Shown here piece after piece: positions 60,718 through 64,000 of a DNA stretch of 64,000 nucleotides. This DNA comes from Chamaecyparis obtusa. Its lineage: Eukaryota; Streptophyta; Pinopsida; Cupressales; Cupressaceae. The notes below the pieces were generated by a model. That model did no database searches, was not told the DNA's origin, and was given only the letters and a program-made list of their open reading frames with translations. The position numbers and the translations under genes were made by a program. The stretch is from positions 135,001 through 199,000 of the forward strand of contig BSBK01000526.1 in assembly GCA_027943335.1 (NCBI GenBank), written 5' to 3'. Every line of letters starts with the position of its first letter. The stretch's first letter is position 1.

Positions 60718-61944
60718 TGTTGGAAATATAGATGCAATAACTGAGAGGGGGGGTGAATCAGTTAACCACAAAAATATTACCACTAATCCCTTAAATATCT
60801 TAACAAATTATTTACTATGCCACTCGGTAAATATATAGAGAATTGCTGAAAACTTGATCCTTGAAGTGTGTAATAATTAAACTGTTCTTAAGTGTTCATC
60901 ATTGATTAACTTACATAAATAAAGAAAATAACATGAACATAAGAGACACCAGATCTACCGTGGAAACCCAATATGGGAAAAACCACCAATGTAACTAGTT
61001 ACTATTTTTCACTCTTCTGAAGTGATGCCCGGTTAGAAGCCAACCCGGTAAAAGGTTACAAAACACACTGTTAGGTGTGACCTTGTTAGAGGATTTAATC
61101 ACCCTGCTAGGAGTGGCCTTGTAAGAGGTCTTGAAACAATTCAATAGAACTGTTACCTTGTTAGAGGATTTACAAAATGGTTGTTAAACCAACTCGGTTA
61201 AGAGATTTTGATATCACTGCTACAATTGCTAGAGAGTAACAATGAAATAACTTGCAACTGAATTGCTGAATATAGATCTCTGTTCTGTTTCACTAGATCC
61301 TTACTGATCAATTAAATCTTTTCTGCTCCTCAAGGATATCTGACCATCCTTCAAAATTCGCACACACCTTTCTTCAAAATGATTTTCTGCATGATGTATA
61401 TCTTTTATTCACCATTTGACCTTCTATATATATATGCCATTTCATAATCATTTAGATTGTCAAGTCGGCACTAATAATTATTATAACAGTCAAGTAGGAT
61501 AAACAAACTGTAATAACAAAATTATTTGAAAGGGCTGACCTTGCTCAGTAAACATTAATCCTGAAAAGATTTCCTTCAGTGACCGAGAGAACTCGGTAAC
61601 CACAGTGAATTCTGCAACATCCTTTGGAGACCGAGAGAGCTCGGTAACCACTAATTTCCTTCGATAACCGAGGAGGCTCAGTTAAAACTGTTATCCTGTC
61701 ATGTTTCCTTTAGACACCTGGGAGAACTCGGTATACACTAAAAACCACCTAGCTGACCGACTAAGCTCGGTAGATACTGAGAACCACTTAGCTGACCGAC
61801 TGAACTCGGTAGATACTGAGAACTGCTTAGCTGACCGACTGAACTCCGTAGATACTGGGAGTGATAATTGATATGACATTTGTGTGACATCAAAGACAAC
61901 ACATAGCTAATCCAACAATGTCCTTTAGACAATTGTATCCAACA
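60718..61944 (-). repeat. Copia-3 5' LTR
   Basis: The 1227-bp LTR is collinear with the 3' LTR. It keeps more intact CTCGG palindrome arms than the other copy. The 39-bp repeat array is at 61750-61859 and the promoter-like TATATATATAG at about 61421-61437. Confidence 0.93.
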
Positions 61945-61950
61945 GTTCTT
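61945..61950. repeat. Target site duplication GTTCTT, right copy
   Basis: It matches 54869-54874 exactly. Confidence 0.85.
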
Positions 61951-63404
61951 ATTGTGATTGTTGCCAATTTAAGGCATGATATGTCAATGTCTTCTTATTA
62001 TATTTATTCTATTAGGACTTCAAACTGAGTGACATTTCCTTTTCACATGAGCATAGAATTCAAAATTGCCTCTATAGAAGAAATTGTTCATTAATAGTAG
62101 ATAGATGTGTTTTTCCCTATGATCTCATGATAATGGCCATATTCAATAACTCTATAACATGATAGTTGTTCCTTTTAAGAGAGATGGTTGTTCCATTGTT
62201 CTAAAAACTACACTTTGTTGTCCTTTTGACATGATAGCATTATATGTCAGAAACTTTGAGGTTCTCTTACCTTTTGTATGTCATGGCTTCACCTCTATGT
62301 AGCTAAATCTCACTCTGAAAATGATCTTCTTTTAGGAAACAATGAAAATCCTCTATGGGTTCATACTTATTGTGACTTCCCATGGTGCACTATCATTGCT
62401 TGTACACTATATTTTTCCAATTCTTTTAAATTGTCACTGTCTTTGAAAATTAATGCCATATGTTGCTTACATTTGATTCAATTTCCATATTAATTACTCT
62501 CTTCATTTGTATTAGGAACTTTTTCCTTAAGAATGTGTGATGCAAACCTAGATATAGATGGGCATTAATGCATTAATACTCAATTGAATGCCTTAATGCA
62601 ACTCCCAGAGAAAGGCCATCTGGAAGCTTTAGAGGAAATAATTTGTACTAGGTATGGAATCACCTCCACTATAATGCCAAATTCTGATGTGTTATTATCT
62701 TCAATTGCAAGTTTCTTTTGCAAAAATATATTGTATATCTTTACAGACTAGACAATGTGATTGTACAATGCCATAATATATTCTCTATAATCTCTAATTA
62801 CAAACTGAAATGTAAATTGAAGTAAAGTCTTCCTTGGATAAAATTCCAACCCTTGTCTACTAATTACAATACTTACCTTTATAGTTCACGTGACTTCCCT
62901 AGGGATCTACTAGAACTAAAATAAATTTGTTATATGCTAGTTGGCCAACTATGCCTAGTCAGCCAACAAGGAGACATGTCTTTTGGGAGGTAAAGACTCA
63001 TATAAATGAAAGATGAAAATCTTCATCCAATGAAAAAAAAGAATTAAACACAAACATTTGTGAATTATATCTAGACAGTAGTGCACTATATATAGGCAGC
63101 AATGAATTAGATGTAATTTCTTCAACTTCACATTCTTGATTTACTTCAACATCAAGAATAATATCCACAAATTCAGTAGTCTAGTGAGGAGATTTGTGTA
63201 ACTCCCAAAATAATAATAACTCCCAAAATAGTTATCCTTTTGAATATTTCATGGTCTAGTGAGCATGATTTGTGTGTGTATTTGTAAATCTTTTATAATC
63301 TTATAATTTATTTTTATTTTTTATTATATACAAGATACTTCTAATGTTTCTATGTTTACATTTTGTATATTTATAGCCTGTAAAGAAATTCCACACCTAG
63401 CAAT
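61951..63404 (+). other. CACTA-2 sequence between copia-3 and the transposase frame
   Basis: It is AT-rich and probably includes leader and intron. An acceptor-like TATTTATAG at 63369-63376 precedes the transposase ATG by about 30 bp. No earlier transposase exon was recognised. Confidence 0.5.
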
Positions 63405-64000
63405 ATGAACCTAGAACAAAATAATGAGACACTTGCTAGATTATGGTCTCAGTTCCAAAGAAAAGATGTTGAAAAATGTAATTGTCCTTGCAAAAAGTGT
63501 AAGGTCTTAAAGAATCGAATAATTCTAATCAAAATAGCCCAGAGTCATTGTAGGCAATATGGTCACATTGAAGGGGGACATGATTTTCATCGATTGGTGA
63601 ATGTGGATTTCCAATTGGAGGAACATGGAGGTGTGAATATCCAAGCCGACAATAATGCTCCCATAGAAGAAGATGATCCTATGGAAGAGAAAAAAATTGA
63701 AGACGATGGTATTGGCATAGCTGATAATGTGCTAGAGGACATGATTGAAGAAGATGGTATTGGTGTAGCTGATCAAGATGATCATGATGATGGTACTAGC
63801 ACATCTGATAATGATGATGAAGATGGCCTTGATATAGCTATAATTGAGAAGGCATACGAGCCCCTATACCAAGGCTCCCAAACAACTCTTCTCTCCGCTA
63901 TAGTGTTGTTGGTGAACTTCAAGGTTATGAATGGTTTATCCAATGTAGCAATGTCACGTATGCTAAGGTATGCCATTTTTGTCATCTTCAATGTTAGCAT
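63405..64000 (+). CDS. CACTA (TNP2-type) transposase, N-terminal part, open at window edge
   Basis: From ATG 63405 the frame is open for 198 codons to the window edge with no stop. Residues about 13-60 carry W-x-x-F...CNCPCKKCK followed by HCRQYGHIEGGHDFHRLV. This fits the cysteine-rich transposase-associated domain at the N-terminus of plant CACTA transposases. A long acidic linker (Glu/Asp runs, about residues 75-145) follows. Then comes AYEPLYQGSQTTLLSAIVLL...GLSNVAMSRMLRY, which matches the E-P-L-Y-x-G-(S/C) entry into the TNP2 (Transposase_21) region. The catalytic part lies beyond 64000. The intact frame contrasts with every other coding region here and suggests a recently active or selected element. 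An upstream exon is possible. Confidence 0.82.
   Translation, partial: MNLEQNNETLARLWSQFQRKDVEKCNCPCKKCKVLKNRIILIKIAQSHCRQYGHIEGGHDFHRLVNVDFQLEEHGGVNIQADNNAPIEEDDPMEEKKIEDDGIGIADNVLEDMIEEDGIGVADQDDHDDGTSTSDNDDEDGLDIAIIEKAYEPLYQGSQTTLLSAIVLLVNFKVMNGLSNVAMSRMLRYAIFVIFNVS

Larger units (their letters stand above)
54875..61944 (-). mobile_element. Copia-3: nearly complete, comparatively young Ty1/copia element
   Basis: The LTRs at 54875-56101 and 60718-61944 are both exactly 1227 bp (TGTTGGAAAT...CCAACA). By eye they differ at roughly 45 positions, almost all transitions, with no net length change. They are flanked by GTTCTT on both sides. A primer site (60704-60715) and polypurine tract (56103-56113) sit at the expected borders, and gag-pol (60654-56453) spans the interior. 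Size and order are typical of plant copia. It is the youngest-looking element in the window. Confidence 0.95.
51308..64000 (+). mobile_element. CACTA-2: CACTA transposon with transposase, running past the window
   Basis: It starts CACTACTACATTTGACC at 51308 within the copia-2 3' LTR; TAT precedes it as the possible 3-bp duplication. A long subterminal hairpin lies at 51412-51476. A CACTA-type transposase frame opens at 63405 on the same strand. The element is interrupted by copia-3 (54875-61944). Its right end must lie beyond 64000 and should be followed by TAT plus the rest of the copia-2 LTR (AAATCTGGGAG...). Confidence 0.7.

Overview
This window is plant nuclear DNA: AT-rich, with almost no intact genes and built mostly of transposable elements. 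Retrotransposon families present are Ty1/copia with initiator-Met-tRNA primer sites, a chromodomain Ty3/gypsy (chromovirus), and a very-long-LTR non-autonomous element. There are also two CACTA DNA transposons. The deep nesting, old decayed copies and many solo LTRs suggest a giant-genome seed plant, perhaps a gymnosperm. The species cannot be fixed from the sequence alone.

Layout. 1-7047 is old decayed sequence with one recognisable retroelement relic (LTR end, primer site and multi-zinc-knuckle gag at about 3.5-5.0 kb). From about 7.05 kb to the right edge the window can be read as one stack of insertions. The base is a plus-strand copia element (here copia-1), whose pieces are 7048-7322, 15829-16697, 17379-18689 and 30571-30735. 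Into it went: an 8.5-kb LARD-like element with 3.1-kb LTRs (7323-15823, duplication AGGTC) in its 5' LTR; a solo gypsy LTR (16698-17373, duplication GAAAA) in gag; an LTR-internal-LTR-internal-LTR tandem chromovirus (18690-30565) in integrase; and a second plus-strand copia (copia-2, 30736-51307), also in integrase.

Copia-2 was itself hit three times. An 11.3-kb CACTA element (CACTA-1, 32248-43572) entered its 5' LTR. A minus-strand solo LTR (48310-49800, duplication ATATT) landed near its 3' end. A second CACTA element (CACTA-2, from 51308 past the right edge) entered its 3' LTR. CACTA-2 was in turn split by a comparatively young minus-strand copia (copia-3, 54875-61944, both LTRs 1227 bp). 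CACTA-2's transposase reading frame begins at 63405 and is open to the window edge.

The only cellular-gene sequences lie inside CACTA-1. They are kinase and ARM/HEAT exons resembling RUNKEL (a FUSED-type kinase), a fragment of a mitochondrial-plasmid-type family B DNA polymerase, and two unidentified exon-like pieces. No tRNA, rRNA, CRISPR or intact host gene was found. Most coding regions carry stops that look like C-to-T (or G-to-A) decay at CAA, CAG and CGA codons, as expected of methylated plant repeats.

The most unusual feature is a family of long hairpins built on a TCGCATGATCGCAT-type core. There are five per LTR in the LARD-like element, and related ones sit in a 90-bp tandem repeat near the 3' end of the otherwise unrelated CACTA-1.
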